Of a stretch of 64,000 nucleotides of DNA, positions 49,173 through 58,777 are shown in pieces. The DNA comes from Streptomyces canus 299MFChir4.1 (lineage in GTDB: Bacteria; Actinomycetota; Actinomycetes; Streptomycetales; Streptomycetaceae). The notes beneath the pieces are model-generated. The model was given only the letters and a program-made list of their open reading frames with translations, made no database searches and was not told the DNA's origin. Every line of letters starts with the position of its first letter. Within the stretch, counting starts at the first letter, position 1. Both the position numbers and the translations under genes were made by a program. Location: NCBI RefSeq assembly GCF_000383615.1, contig NZ_KB911583.1, positions 690,193 to 754,192 of the forward strand, in the 5' to 3' direction.

Positions 49173-51416
49173 ATGGCCAGAACGAGAAACAGCTCCAAGG
49201 GCGGCCTGCGCAGACTGGGGGAGTGGTGCGCCCGGCACTTCGTGATCGTCCTGGTGGCCTGGCTGGTGGCACTGGTCGCCCTCCAGGCTCTGAACCGGTC
49301 CTTCGGCGGAGACTACTCCGACAACTTCTCCCTGCCGGGCGTCCAGTCGCAGAAGGGCCTCGACGTGCTGAAAAAGCACGACCCGGCGGCCGGCGGCTAC
49401 GGCAGCCAGATCGTGCTGCACGACGGTGACAAGGCCCTCTCCTCGCTCAGCTCGCAGATGTCCACGACGGTCACCGACCTGCAGAAACTGCCGCACGTCC
49501 TGTCGGCGCAGAACCCGTTGTCCACGCCCGCCTCGAAGGTCGGCCCGCTGTCCTCGGACGGGAAGACGGCCTACATCACCGTCCGCTTCGACGTCCAGCC
49601 CTCGACCCTGGGCGACGGCTACCTGCACGGGGTCGACAAGGCCGTACAGCCTTTGCGGGCGGCAGGCGCGGACGTCGAGTACGGCGGTCCGCTCGGCGAA
49701 CTCGCGCGGCCCGCAGCCGACGACAGAGTGAGCGAACTGATCGGGTTCGGCGTGGCGATCGTCGTCCTGCTGGTGGGCTTCGGCAGTGTCATCGCCGCCG
49801 GAATCCCCCTGGTGACCGCGTTGATCAGCGTCATCGGGGGGCTCGCCTGCCTGGGGCTGCTGGCCTCGGCGTTCACCTTCGCCACCGTCTCGCCCACCCT
49901 CGCCACGATGATCGGACTCGGCGTCGGGATCGACTACGCGCTCTTCCAGCTCACCCGCCACCGGCAGAGCCTCATGGACGGCAAGGATCCGGTCCACTCG
50001 GCGGGCCGGGCCACCGCCACCAGCGGACGTGCCGTACTCGTCTCCGGCTGCACGGTGATCATCGCCCTGGCCGGGTTGTCCGCGTCCGGGGTGTCCTTCA
50101 TCGGGCTGCTCGGACTCGCCGCCGCCGTCACGGTCGTCTCCGCCGTCCTGGGCGCCCTCACCCTGGTCCCGGCCCTGCTGGGCCTGATCGGCAACCGGAT
50201 CGACCGCTACCGGGTGCGCAAGCCGGTCGCCGAGACCGACGCCGCCGAGGGCGAGACGGCGCACGGGACCTGGCACCGGTACGCCCAGCGCGTCGAGCGG
50301 CGGCCGTGGCGCTACCTGGCCGCGGGCGTGACGGCCGTCGTCGTCCTCGCCATCCCGGTCTTCTCCCTGCAACTGGGCCACATCGGTGACGGCGCCGACC
50401 CGACCTCCTTCACCGACCGGCGGGCCTACGACCTGATGACCGACGCCTTCGGCCCCGGCTCCAACGGCCCGCTCACCGTCGTCATCGATCAGACGTCCGT
50501 ACCGTCCTCCCAGCGCTCGGCCCTGTCCTCCCAGGCACAGAAGACCCTCTCCGGCGTGTCCGGCGCCGCCGCCGTCACCTCGCTGACCCCCACCAAGGAC
50601 GGGGACGTCCTGCTCGGCACCGTCTACTCCAAGCAGTCCCCGCAGAGCGCCGACACCACGGACCTCACCAACCGCCTGGTCGACACCACCCTGCCGACCG
50701 CGGTCAAGGGCACCGACGCCAAGGGGTACGTCACCGGCACCACCGCCGCCCAGGTCGACTTCCGCGACATCGTCGCCAGCCGGCTGCCCCTGATCATCGG
50801 TGTGGTCGTCGCCCTGGCCTTCCTGATCATCCTCGCGGTCTTCCGCGGACTGCTCGTCGCCGTGAAGGCGGCCGTCCTCAACGTCCTGTCGATCGCCGCC
50901 TCCTACGGCGTCGTCGTCGCCGTCTTCCAGTGGGGCTGGGGCGGTCCCGCGCTCGGCGTCTCCGGCAAGGTGCCCATCGAGAGCTATGTGCCGATGATGA
51001 TGTTCGCGATCATCTTCGGACTGAGCATGGACTACGAGATCTTCCTGCTCTCCCGGGTGCACGAGGCCTGGCTGCGCACCGGGGACGCCAAGGCATCCGT
51101 GGCCCACGCCCTGGAGATCACCGCCCGGGTCATCACCTGCGCGGCCCTGATCATGGTGAGCGTCTTCGCCGCCTTCATCGTCAGCGACAACATCGTGGTC
51201 AAGATGCTCGGACTGGGCCTCGCGGTGAGCGTGCTGATCGACGCGACCGTCGTACGGCTGCTCATGGTCCCGGCCGTCATGACCCTGCTGGGCCCGCGCG
51301 CCTGGTGGACACCGCGCTGGCTCGACCGGATCCTGCCGCACATCGACGCCGAGGGGGAGCAGGACGGAGCGGTCAGCGGACCTCCGGGGCGGCGGGCTCG
51401 AGAACGAGCATCGTGA
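49173..51416 (+). CDS. MMPL family RND-type membrane transporter
   Basis: Exporter of 747 aa with two sets of about six membrane helices, each preceded by a periplasmic loop. The duplicated helix-4 motifs are [18 protein letters not shown] and [19 protein letters not shown]; the Asp-Tyr pairs carry the proton relay. Family members export lipids, siderophores or antibiotics. ATG 49173 is chosen with AGGGAAG upstream; earlier frames have weaker context. Its last 44 bases overlap the end of the convergent phosphatase gene. Confidence 0.93.
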   Translation: MARTRNSSKGGLRRLGEWCARHFVIVLVAWLVALVALQALNRSFGGDYSDNFSLPGVQSQKGLDVLKKHDPAAGGYGSQIVLHDGDKALSSLSSQMSTTVTDLQKLPHVLSAQNPLSTPASKVGPLSSDGKTAYITVRFDVQPSTLGDGYLHGVDKAVQPLRAAGADVEYGGPLGELARPAADDRVSELIGFGVAIVVLLVGFGSVIAAGIPLVTALISVIGGLACLGLLASAFTFATVSPTLATMIGLGVGIDYALFQLTRHRQSLMDGKDPVHSAGRATATSGRAVLVSGCTVIIALAGLSASGVSFIGLLGLAAAVTVVSAVLGALTLVPALLGLIGNRIDRYRVRKPVAETDAAEGETAHGTWHRYAQRVERRPWRYLAAGVTAVVVLAIPVFSLQLGHIGDGADPTSFTDRRAYDLMTDAFGPGSNGPLTVVIDQTSVPSSQRSALSSQAQKTLSGVSGAAAVTSLTPTKDGDVLLGTVYSKQSPQSADTTDLTNRLVDTTLPTAVKGTDAKGYVTGTTAAQVDFRDIVASRLPLIIGVVVALAFLIILAVFRGLLVAVKAAVLNVLSIAASYGVVVAVFQWGWGGPALGVSGKVPIESYVPMMMFAIIFGLSMDYEIFLLSRVHEAWLRTGDAKASVAHALEITARVITCAALIMVSVFAAFIVSDNIVVKMLGLGLAVSVLIDATVVRLLMVPAVMTLLGPRAWWTPRWLDRILPHIDAEGEQDGAVSGPPGRRARERAS

Positions 51417-52461
51417 CGTCGTCCTGGAGTGCCGGGGCGTAGCGGACGAGGTCGGCCCAGACCCGCTCGGCGAGATCCGGGAGGTCCCCCGCGAACCCGG
51501 TGATCCGGTCGAGCAGCGGATAGAAGGCCCCCGAGGCGTCGCGTGCCTCCCAGACGCCGTCCGAGGCCAGGAAGAGCCGGTCGCCTGGCCGCAGCCGGAC
51601 CGTGACCCCGGTCGGCGGCGAGACGTCGGACAGGCCCAGGCCGAGCGGGGTGCCCACCGGGACGTCGAGTGCCACGGCCCGCCCGTCGCGCAGCAGGACC
51701 GGACCGGCCTGCCCGCACGCCACGATCCGTACGGCCCTCGCGTCGGCGCCGAACTCCAGCACCACCGCCGTCGCGAACAGCTCCGAGTGCCGTACGGCCG
51801 CCGAGTCCACCACCAGCCGGCGGTCCAGCCGCACGGCCACCGACTCGGGATCCAGCAGGTCAAGCACCGCCTCCCGGAAGGCCCCCAGCAGGGAGGCGAC
51901 GGTGGCGACGGCCGACAGCCCGTGCCCCTGCACATCGCCCATCACCACCCGCACTCCGCAGGGCCCCTCCCGCACATCGAAGAAGTCGCCCCCGACCAGC
52001 GTCCCGCGCTGCGCGGCCCGGTACAGCCCCGCGCACCGCACGCCCGCCACCCGCTCGGGCAGCGGCGGCACCACGGCCCGCTGCACGGCCTCCGCGATCG
52101 CGCGTTCGGTCACCAGTTGGGCGTCCCGCCGGCTCCGGACGAACGACACGACCACACTGAGCGCCGCGACGAAACCGAGGGTCAGTGCGTCGGTGCTGCC
52201 CGGATCGTTCAGCCGGAACGCCGGTACGTGCAGCACGACCAGGACGAGCACACCGAGCACGGCGGTCGCCAGCGGTCGGTACGACAGCACGGCCAGCGGC
52301 GGGATGGCTCCCAGCAGGAACCCGATGTCGAGCGGCTCCGGGCTCGCGAGGGCTGCCGCGCACACCCCCGCCAGCAGCGCGACGGGCAGCACCCGTACCC
52401 AGCCCGGCGGCGGTGCGCCCCGCAGCCAGCTCCGCCGGTCCCGGTCGCGCACTCCGCTCAC
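51373..52461 (-). CDS. Membrane-bound SpoIIE-type PP2C phosphatase
   Basis: Signalling phosphatase of 362 aa. About 3-4 membrane helices (residues 20-108) lead through a short linker to a SpoIIE domain (about 130-358). Phosphatase Asp motifs are [32 protein letters not shown] and [12 protein letters not shown], ending in DDVTMLVLE. It should act on an anti-anti-sigma factor such as those of the RsbV/SpoIIAA type. The GTG at 52461 has no clear ribosome site. Its 3' end overlaps the convergent MMPL gene by 44 bp. Confidence 0.88.
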   Translation of the reverse strand: MSGVRDRDRRSWLRGAPPPGWVRVLPVALLAGVCAAALASPEPLDIGFLLGAIPPLAVLSYRPLATAVLGVLVLVVLHVPAFRLNDPGSTDALTLGFVAALSVVVSFVRSRRDAQLVTERAIAEAVQRAVVPPLPERVAGVRCAGLYRAAQRGTLVGGDFFDVREGPCGVRVVMGDVQGHGLSAVATVASLLGAFREAVLDLLDPESVAVRLDRRLVVDSAAVRHSELFATAVVLEFGADARAVRIVACGQAGPVLLRDGRAVALDVPVGTPLGLGLSDVSPPTGVTVRLRPGDRLFLASDGVWEARDASGAFYPLLDRITGFAGDLPDLAERVWADLVRYAPALQDDVTMLVLEPAAPEVR

Positions 52462-52508
52462 ACCACCACGCTGCTACGACCCGCCCGGCCCCGCACGCCG
52501 AACCGTGG

Positions 52509-53699
52509 CTAGAACGGGGTGAGCGTCAACCGGATCCCCGTCGGTGCCGTGTCCTGGACGTAGGAGGCGAAGTCGGCCACGTCGTCGAAGGCGAAGCCGT
52601 ACGCCTTGCCGTCGGCCGTGGCCGCGTGCACGGCCTTGGCGTAGTGGTTGGTGAGCGGGTTCCGGTAGAAGGAGGCGGGGTCGGTGGTGGGCTGCGCGGA
52701 GGTGCTCACCAGCGTCGACCGGTTGAACCCGGCACCGAGCACCGCGGCGACCGGCCCGGTCGTGCCGTCGTTGGGGGCGGCCAGCGCGCCGTCGCAGAAG
52801 AGCACGTCCCGAGTCGAGGGCCGCGCGAAGGAGACCTGCGCGGGCCCGGTGAACACGAACTGCCCGCCGCGCACCCGGCCGGTGAAGGCGCCCGCGTTCG
52901 TGGTGACGGTCAGGTCCTTGCCCGTGTACGCGCTCCACACCTCGTCGATGTACGGCGCGTAGTAGTCCGCCGGGAAGAGGCCCGCGTCCAGACCGTGACC
53001 GGGCGCGATGACCCGTGTGTCGTCCACGAGAAGGGGCGCGAACTCCTCCACCTGGCGTACGGCGGCGAAGACACCGGCCCGCCCGGCGGCGCGCAGGGTG
53101 CCCGTCGTCTGGTCCTGGGCACCGGTCAGCCGGATGCTCAGCGGCACGCTGAACATGTCCACCATGGTCGTGTTGCAGAACATGCCCGCCGAGTTGTACG
53201 TGAACTCGGCGCAGTCGTGCAGCACCGGGTAGTTGGGATCCGAGGCCACCCAGCCGGCCGGGTACTGGAGGGCGGGGTTGCCGTTGCCGTCGGTCACGAC
53301 CTTGAACTTGAGCTTCGCGCCCAGGGAGACGTAGATCCGGCCGGACAGGTGGGGGAGGGACAGGCTGGTCTCGCCGCTCGCGGCCAGGCCTATCGCGTAG
53401 TCGGTGTACCCGTCGGCGCCGTTGTCCGAGAGGGCGACCGGGGCGAGGGTGCCGTCCGGGGTGACACGGACCTGCCTGCCGTCCTGGTTGCCCACGATGT
53501 AGACGTGGACGTTCGCGTTGTCGAAGGCGCCGGTGTCGTTGACGACCGTCAGCGGCAGCGACCCGGCCGCCGTGGTGCGGTTGCTGTCGGCGAGGGCGTG
53601 GGGGGCCAGCGCGGCGACGGCGGGGGCGGCCGCCATCGCGCCGCCGAGCGCGAAGAGGACCTTGCGGCGGCCGAGTCGGCGAGGGTGACGAGGGGTCAT
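52509..53699 (-). CDS. GH64 beta-1,3-glucanase, Tat-exported
   Basis: Secreted endo-beta-1,3-glucanase of 396 aa. A twin-arginine signal RRLGRRKVLFALGG (7-20) is followed by a GH64 thaumatin-like fold with a beta-barrel. The catalytic pair is Glu165 (CAEFTYNS) and Asp181 (MVDMFSVP), 16 residues apart as in laminaripentaose-producing members. It attacks callose, laminarin and fungal wall glucans. ATG 53699 has GAGGAG 9 bp upstream. A perfect LacI-type palindrome sits 21 bp before the start, so a LacI regulator, not encoded here, should control it. Confidence 0.92.
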   Translation of the reverse strand: MTPRHPRRLGRRKVLFALGGAMAAAPAVAALAPHALADSNRTTAAGSLPLTVVNDTGAFDNANVHVYIVGNQDGRQVRVTPDGTLAPVALSDNGADGYTDYAIGLAASGETSLSLPHLSGRIYVSLGAKLKFKVVTDGNGNPALQYPAGWVASDPNYPVLHDCAEFTYNSAGMFCNTTMVDMFSVPLSIRLTGAQDQTTGTLRAAGRAGVFAAVRQVEEFAPLLVDDTRVIAPGHGLDAGLFPADYYAPYIDEVWSAYTGKDLTVTTNAGAFTGRVRGGQFVFTGPAQVSFARPSTRDVLFCDGALAAPNDGTTGPVAAVLGAGFNRSTLVSTSAQPTTDPASFYRNPLTNHYAKAVHAATADGKAYGFAFDDVADFASYVQDTAPTGIRLTLTPF

Positions 53700-53720
53700 G
53701 TGGGGGTCTCCTCGGATTCT

Positions 53721-53734
53721 TGAGAGCGCTCTCA
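53721..53734. promoter_or_regulatory. LacI-type operator upstream of GH64
   Basis: TGAGAGCGCTCTCA is a perfect 14-bp palindrome, 21 bp before the GH64 ATG. The core AGCGCT is shared by LacI-family sites such as the CebR box in Streptomyces. Confidence 0.7.
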
Positions 53735-53930
53735 TGTGGGGGTGAGGCCTGATGGTACGGATCATGGGTGCCGCGGCCCATACCTCGGACAGCGTTTAAT
53801 CCGGCCTTAAGGGTCGGTTAAGTGGCGCCAGAGGCACCGAAGTTGGCCGCGGAAAGTCGGTGGACGCGGCCCCGGGGATCCCGTAGCGTGAGCCGCCACG
53901 CCCCGAGACCAGCGGAAGGAGGCGAGTGCC

Positions 53931-53987
53931 ATGCAGTTCACGACCGTCCCGCGCTCCCTCTCCGTCGTCCCGGCGTGCCTCGTGTGA
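53931..53987 (+). CDS. 18-codon leader ORF upstream of the acetyltransferase
   Basis: ATG 53931 has an excellent GGAAGGAGG Shine-Dalgarno and is followed by an 18-codon frame (MQFTTVPRSLSVVPACLV) ending at 53987. A perfect palindrome GGGAGCGCTCCC begins 2 bp later, and the acetyltransferase ribosome site follows. This is the layout of a regulatory leader peptide, with Val, Ser and a penultimate-region Cys, though the signal is not clear. Confidence 0.55.
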   Translation: MQFTTVPRSLSVVPACLV

Positions 53988-53989
53988 CC

Positions 53990-54001
53990 GGGAGCGCTCC
54001 C
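53990..54001. promoter_or_regulatory. Perfect palindrome in the leader
   Basis: GGGAGCGCTCCC, 12 bp, matches the core of the CebR-type LacI box. It lies between the leader ORF and the acetyltransferase start, so it could be an operator or part of a leader hairpin. Confidence 0.45.
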
Positions 54002-54030
54002 CGCAGTACGCATCCCGGAGGAATCCACCC

Positions 54031-54927
54031 ATGACCGATCTGGTCATCCGCGCGCTCGACGAGCGCACAGCCCATCTCTTCGACGCCCTTCCCGACCCTC
54101 TCGGCGCCCGCGAGTCCCACCGGCTCACCCGGCACCGCCCCGACTGGAAGCGCGTCGCCCTGCGCGACGGCGAGGTCGTGGCACGCGGCGCCTGGTGGGG
54201 CGGCCCCGACGACACCGCACCCCTCAACATCAACTGGTTCGACGTGGCCGAAGGGGAGGAGGAGGCCGGCGCCGAACTCCTGCGCTCCGCGCCCTGGCAG
54301 GTCGAGCTGGAGATGAACCTGCCCGCGGGCTGGCGCGATGCCCCCCGGCTGCGGGCCGCCGCCCAGGCCCGCTTCACCGCCGTCCAGAAGGCCGGACACG
54401 AACTTCTGGCCGAGCGGTACCTGTACCGGTGGACGCCGGAACACGGGCTGCCCGAGCGGCCCGGACGCCTGGAGTTCCGGCCCGAACCGGATGACGCGGT
54501 CTTCTTCGACCTGCTGCGCAGCATCCACTCCGCCACGCTCGACGCGCACTCCCTCAAGGCCATTGAGGAGGGCGGACTCGACCGGGCCGCCCAGGAGGAA
54601 CTCGACTTCTTCCACTGGTGCCCCTCGCCCCGCGAGTGGTGGCAGATCGGGTACACCCCGCAGGGGGAGCCGGCCGGGGTCCACATTCCGCTGCACAACC
54701 CGTCGGGGCCCTGCGTCGGGTTCATCGGGGTCGTGCCGGAACATCGCGGACACGGCTACGCCTACGACCTGCTCGCCGAGTGCACCCACTACCTGGTCCA
54801 GCAGGGCGCCGAGTTCGTCACCGGCGCCACGGACCAGGGGAACTTCCCCATGGCCGCGAACTTCGCCAAGGCGGGCTATCCCGTCGTCCGGGAACGCCTG
54901 AACTACCAGCCGCCGCGCACCGCCTGA
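54031..54927 (+). CDS. GNAT family N-acetyltransferase
   Basis: Acetyltransferase of 298 aa. The acetyl-CoA motif A is VGFIGVVPEHRGHGYAYDLL near residue 232 (Gln/Arg-x-x-Gly-x-Gly/Ala as RGHGYA), followed by TDQGNFPMAANFAKAGY (motif B). The N-terminal half (1-170) is an additional domain of the same fold size, so the protein may hold a degenerate second GNAT copy. The substrate is unknown. ATG 54031 has GGAGGAA upstream. The preceding leader ORF and palindrome suggest post-initiation regulation. Confidence 0.87.
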   Translation: MTDLVIRALDERTAHLFDALPDPLGARESHRLTRHRPDWKRVALRDGEVVARGAWWGGPDDTAPLNINWFDVAEGEEEAGAELLRSAPWQVELEMNLPAGWRDAPRLRAAAQARFTAVQKAGHELLAERYLYRWTPEHGLPERPGRLEFRPEPDDAVFFDLLRSIHSATLDAHSLKAIEEGGLDRAAQEELDFFHWCPSPREWWQIGYTPQGEPAGVHIPLHNPSGPCVGFIGVVPEHRGHGYAYDLLAECTHYLVQQGAEFVTGATDQGNFPMAANFAKAGYPVVRERLNYQPPRTA

Positions 54928-55001
54928 GCGCCGGTCCGGCTGTCAGTGCCGGGTGCCATGCTGGTCGTCGAGGTGATCATCGGCTCGGTGCGGGAGGCAG
55001 G

Positions 55002-55343
55002 GTGGGGTTCGAGGGCGAGGTCTGGCAGGTGCGCGGTGCCGACGAACCGGTCGGGGACATCCTGATCGACGAAGCCGACTTCCCGTGGCTGTCGGGCCGC
55101 TTCACCGCGGGACCCGGATTCCCTGGTGTGCGCGAGCTGTTCGCGCGCGAACTCGCCCTCACGGAGGAGGACGAGGAGGAGAGCCGGCAGGAGTGGGAGG
55201 CGGCCTACGACGAGGTCCGGCGACGTGTGTCCCTGATCGCGCCGAACGGCCCGGTGCCCGAGTTCCTGCTGCACATCGAGGGCGACCGGGCCTGGTTCCG
55301 GTGGAGCGACGAGCCGTTCGACGAGGAAGGGACCAGGGGGTGA
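55002..55343 (+). CDS. Hypothetical acidic protein, 113 aa
   Basis: Unrecognised protein with beta strands at the start (FEGEVWQVRGADEPVGDILID) and a Glu-rich helical middle (ALTEEDEEESRQEWEAAYDEVRRRV), followed by a strand EFLLHIEGDRAWFRWSDE. GTG 55002 has GGGAGG 4 bp upstream. Codon bias supports expression. Function cannot be assigned. Confidence 0.62.
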   Translation: MGFEGEVWQVRGADEPVGDILIDEADFPWLSGRFTAGPGFPGVRELFARELALTEEDEEESRQEWEAAYDEVRRRVSLIAPNGPVPEFLLHIEGDRAWFRWSDEPFDEEGTRG

Positions 55344-55411
55344 GGCCGCGTGAGGCCGGTACGGACACCGTGACTGCGTGACGCGGGACGGTCGGCGCGT
55401 ACGCCGGGAGG

Positions 55412-55425
55412 GCACCGGCCGGTGC
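55412..55425. terminator. Short palindrome after the 113-aa gene
   Basis: GCACCGGCCGGTGC is a perfect 14-bp palindrome without a loop, immediately before the tandem repeat. It may end transcription from the left. Confidence 0.35.
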
Positions 55426-55437
55426 TTAGTCGCTGGC

Positions 55438-55729
55438 CGGTGCCTGCGTCGTGGTTGTCGTGGTTGTGTTGTCCTGCGGGGTCTCGGCCTCGACGGTGAT
55501 TTCGGCAGCTGGCAAGCTGCACGTGGCGCCGCGGGCGGGCGTGTCCGGTGCGCGCGGCGTGGGCCTTCCGGCAGGGCGCCGATCGGTGCCTGCGTCGTGG
55601 TTGTCGTGGTTGTGTTGTCCTGCGGGGTCTCGGCCTCGACGGTGATTTCGGCAGCTGGCAAGCTGCACGTGGCGCCGCGGGCGGGCGTGTCCGGTGCGCG
55701 CGGCGTGGGCCTTCCGGCAGGGCGCCGAT
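55438..55729. repeat. Exact 146-bp tandem duplication next to a Gfo/Idh gene
   Basis: Two identical 146-bp copies (55438-55583, 55584-55729) lie just downstream of the Gfo/Idh stop. The following sequence, 55730 to about 55820, is a third, diverged copy and is the true 3' end of that gene. On the minus strand the copies read as C-termini related to the gene's own (AAEITVEAETPQD versus VTEILVEAETLLD). 146 is not a multiple of three, so successive copies sit in different frames. Confidence 0.85.
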
Positions 55730-55735
55730 CGGTGT

Positions 55736-56635
55736 CTACGCCGTGGTTGTCGCGGTTCCGCTGTCCAGCAGGGTCTCCGCCTCGACAAGGATCTCGGTGA
55801 CTCGCAGGGCGAACGTGGCGTCGCACGGGTGGGGCCGGCCGGTGCGGGCGGCGGTGAGCAGGCCGTCGGCGGCTCGGAGCACGGCCGGTACGACACCCTC
55901 GGAGGGCTCCGGGAGCAGGGCGACTCCGCCCGCACCCCGGAGTTCGACGCCGGCTCCCGCGGCCGCGGGCGGAGCCGTGAGGCTCAGGGTCAGGGTGCTC
56001 GACGCGCCGCCGGTGTGCCGGAGGACGAGATGGACGGTGTCCCCGGGACCGTGCGCGGCCGCCGCCACCTCACGGACCTCGCCCAGCACCGGCAGCAGCA
56101 CCGAGAGGGCGTGCGGACCCACGTCCCACAGGGCGCCCTTCTCCTGCCGCCAGGGCGAGTCGGCGAACGGGCTCTCCTCGGTGAACACCGACCCGAGCCA
56201 TTCGGCCCGACCCGTGAACCAGCCCTCCACGCCCGCCTGTTCACCGATCCACGCCTCGGTCTCGGCGAGGAAGCGCGAGGTGAAGAACACCACCGAGGCG
56301 ACCCCGCTCTCCCGCACGGCCTCGACCACCGCGCGCCCCTGCTCGACGGTCGTCGCGAGGGGCTTGTCCAGCAGCAGATGGCATCCCGCCCGTGCGGCCC
56401 GTGCCGCGAGCCCGGCCTGCACGGCCGGAGGCAGGGCCACGGCGACGGCGTCCACATCGGCGAGCAGCGCGTCGACGTCGTCGTACGCGCGTGTGCCGTG
56501 CTCGTCGGCCAGCTCCTTGGCGGCCTCCGAGCGACGTCCCCACACTCCGACGAAATCCAGCTCCGGATGCGCGCCGAGCGCGGGGGCGTGGGCCATCCTG
56601 GCCCAGGGGCCGGTGCCGAGCAGTCCGATGCGCAT
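55736..56635 (-). CDS. Gfo/Idh/MocA family oxidoreductase
   Basis: Dehydrogenase of 299 aa. Rossmann motif is GLLGTGPWARMAHAPAL near the start; the pyridine-dependent motif is LLLDKPLATT, in which Asp replaces Glu of EKP. ALWDVGPHALSVLLPVLG supplies the Gly-Pro-His region and a beta-rich C-terminal domain ends near VTEILVEAETLLDSG. It is shorter than many relatives (330-400 aa), as the last strand and helix are cut near the duplicated segment. ATG 56635 has AGAGAGG upstream. The downstream side carries the exact 146-bp tandem repeats. The sugar is unknown. Confidence 0.88.
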   Translation of the reverse strand: MRIGLLGTGPWARMAHAPALGAHPELDFVGVWGRRSEAAKELADEHGTRAYDDVDALLADVDAVAVALPPAVQAGLAARAARAGCHLLLDKPLATTVEQGRAVVEAVRESGVASVVFFTSRFLAETEAWIGEQAGVEGWFTGRAEWLGSVFTEESPFADSPWRQEKGALWDVGPHALSVLLPVLGEVREVAAAAHGPGDTVHLVLRHTGGASSTLTLSLTAPPAAAGAGVELRGAGGVALLPEPSEGVVPAVLRAADGLLTAARTGRPHPCDATFALRVTEILVEAETLLDSGTATTTA

Positions 56636-56895
56636 GCCGTCGCCTCTCTCGCGGTACTGCCGAACCTCACGATGACCGGTCTGGACCATCTGCCCGGTCG
56701 AAGCGAGGGTGTCACACCGACAGTGCGGACACGCAACCCCGTCTCGCACCCCGGTCGACGAGGGGGTGGCACGGTCCGGGATTCAGCACTCCTGTCGCTG
56801 AATGCGTTCTCGTTCTTCTATTGGACCTCGGTGGGTGCGGCGGCCAGGCTGAGGGGAGCCCAGATCCGCGTGACAGGCGAAAGAGGTCCAAGGTC

Positions 56896-57753
56896 ATGCA
56901 CACCCGCCGTATCGGTGATGTCGAAGTGAGCTCGATCGGTCTGGGCGGGATGCCCATGTCCATCGAGGGACGACCGGACGAGGAGCGCTCCATCGCCACC
57001 ATCCACGCCGCGATCGACGCGGGCGTGACCCTGATCGACACCGCCGACGCCTACCACCGGGACGCCGACGAGGTCGGTCACAACGAGACCTTGATCGCCA
57101 AGGCCCTCGCCTCCCACGACCGGGGCGGTGACGTCCTCGTCGCCACGAAGGGCGGGCATCTGCGCCCCGGGGACGGCAGCTGGACGCTCGACGGCAGCCC
57201 CCGCCACCTCAAGGAGGCATGCGAGGCCTCGCTGAGCCGACTCGGTGTGGAAGCGATCGGGCTCTACCAGTTCCACCGCCCCGACCCCCGGGTCCCCTAC
57301 GAGGAGTCGGTCGGCGCGGTGCGCGACCTCCTCGACGAGGGCAAGATCCTCCGGGCGGGCATCTCCAACGCGAACCCCGACCAGATCCGGCTCGCCAACG
57401 AGGTCCTCGGCGGCCGGCTGGTCTCCGTGCAGAACCAGTTCTCCCCGGCCTTCCGCTCCAGCGAGCCGGAACTGCGCCTGTGCGACGAACTCGGCATCGC
57501 CTTCCTGCCCTGGAGCCCCCTCGGCGGTATCTCCCGGGCGGGTGAACTGGGTTCGGCGCACGCCCCGTTCGCGCGGATAGCCGACAAGCACGGGGTGAGC
57601 CCGCAGCAGGTCTGCCTGGCGTGGATGCTCGCCAAGTCGCCGGTGGTCGTGCCGATCCCGGGCGCGAGCCGCCCCGAGACGATCCGCGACTCGCTCGCCG
57701 CGGCCGATCTCGTGCTCGCCGAGGACGAACTCGCGGAGCTGGACGCCGCCTGA
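56896..57753 (+). CDS. Aldo/keto reductase
   Basis: TIM-barrel NADPH oxidoreductase of 285 aa. The tetrad residues lie in LIDTADAYHRD (Asp, Tyr), LVATKGG (Lys) and LYQFHRPDP (His). The NADPH-binding end is PGASRPETIRDSLAAADLVL. The substrate is unspecific in this family. ATG 56896 is taken, with AGAGG and AAGG upstream. It is divergent from the Gfo/Idh gene, with about 260 bp between starts, which hints at related sugar or polyol metabolism. Confidence 0.92.
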   Translation: MHTRRIGDVEVSSIGLGGMPMSIEGRPDEERSIATIHAAIDAGVTLIDTADAYHRDADEVGHNETLIAKALASHDRGGDVLVATKGGHLRPGDGSWTLDGSPRHLKEACEASLSRLGVEAIGLYQFHRPDPRVPYEESVGAVRDLLDEGKILRAGISNANPDQIRLANEVLGGRLVSVQNQFSPAFRSSEPELRLCDELGIAFLPWSPLGGISRAGELGSAHAPFARIADKHGVSPQQVCLAWMLAKSPVVVPIPGASRPETIRDSLAAADLVLAEDELAELDAA

Positions 57754-57855
57754 CTCCTCGTTCGCCCACCTGCGGACTGGCACCGGCGATCGTGGTGTCC
57801 CTAGGATGGACTCCCTGTCCTGCCGGGCCAGTTGGCGGCACAAGCTGGGGGAAAG

Positions 57856-58674
57856 ATGAGCACCGGAAAGAACCTGTCCACGTCGATCGACGCCTCGGTA
57901 CCCACGGCCGCGCGCATGTACGACCACTACCTCGGCGGCAAGGACAACTACGCGGCCGACCGGGCGGCCTGCGAGGAACTCGACCAGGTCGTCCCGAGCA
58001 CCCGCAGGCTCGCCGTCAACAACCGGCACTTCCTCCAGCGGGTGGTGCGGACCCTCTCGACGGAGTTCGGTATCCGGCAGTACCTGGACCACGGTTCCGG
58101 CCTGCCCACCCAGGACAACGTCCACCAGGTCGCCCAGCGCGTCGACCCCACCACACACGTGGTCTACGTCGACAACGACCCGATGGTCCTCGTCCACGGC
58201 CGCGCGCTGCTGGAGCAGGACGAGCGGACCGCCGTCATCCACGCGGACATGCGGGAGACCGACGCGATCTTCGCCCACGAGGACACCCAGCGGCTGATCG
58301 ACTTCTCGCAGCCCGTCGCCGTGCTGTTCAACTCGGTCATGCACTGCATCCCCGACAGCGAGACGAACGGCCCGGCCGCCCTGGCCCGCCGGGTGCGCGA
58401 GCGGCTCGCGCCGGGCAGCTTCATGGTGATGTGCCAGCTCGTCAGCGAGGACCCCGAGGTCCGCGACTTCGTCACCAACTTCATGGACCAGGCGACCCAG
58501 GGCCACTGGGGCCGGGTCCGTCAGGAGAAGGACGTCGCCGAGTGGTTCGAGGGCCTGGAGGTCCTCGACCCGGGTCTCGTGGAGGTCTCCACCTGGCGTC
58601 CCGACACCGAGGTGGCCCCGCGTCAACTCACCCACGAGTGGATCGAGTTCGGCGGCGTCGCCCGCATCGCCTGA
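57856..58674 (+). CDS. DUF574-type SAM-dependent methyltransferase
   Basis: Class I methyltransferase of the actinobacterial DUF574 (PF04672) family, 272 aa. It starts with PTAARMYDHYLGGKDNYAADR, then QYLDHGSGLPTQDNVHQVA, a modified SAM motif I, and VVYVDNDPMVL at the end of strand 2. Later motifs are AVLFNSVMHCIPD and FMVMCQLV. The substrate is not known in any member I recall. ATG 57856 is chosen over 57832: GGGGGA lies 4-5 bp upstream. A possible TAGGAT -10 lies at about 57801. Confidence 0.9.
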   Translation: MSTGKNLSTSIDASVPTAARMYDHYLGGKDNYAADRAACEELDQVVPSTRRLAVNNRHFLQRVVRTLSTEFGIRQYLDHGSGLPTQDNVHQVAQRVDPTTHVVYVDNDPMVLVHGRALLEQDERTAVIHADMRETDAIFAHEDTQRLIDFSQPVAVLFNSVMHCIPDSETNGPAALARRVRERLAPGSFMVMCQLVSEDPEVRDFVTNFMDQATQGHWGRVRQEKDVAEWFEGLEVLDPGLVEVSTWRPDTEVAPRQLTHEWIEFGGVARIA

Positions 58675-58686
58675 CCCGGCCACGAA

Positions 58687-58725
58687 CGCCCCCGGCGGGA
58701 CCGCGAAGGCTCAGCGCCCGGGGCG
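58687..58725 (+). terminator. Possible terminator after the methyltransferase
   Basis: CGCCCCCGG pairs with CCGGGGCG (one bulged C) across a 22-nt loop, 12 bp after the stop. Confidence 0.35.
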
Positions 58726-58777
58726 TACACGTGTCGTCGGGGCACGAAAGAACCGCGGGATACGCACGGGGGAGGAC

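Noticed and set aside
55438..55935. A protein gene formed by the 146-bp repeats on either strand
   Set aside because: Frames exist only because of repetition; copies shift frame and lack start signals.
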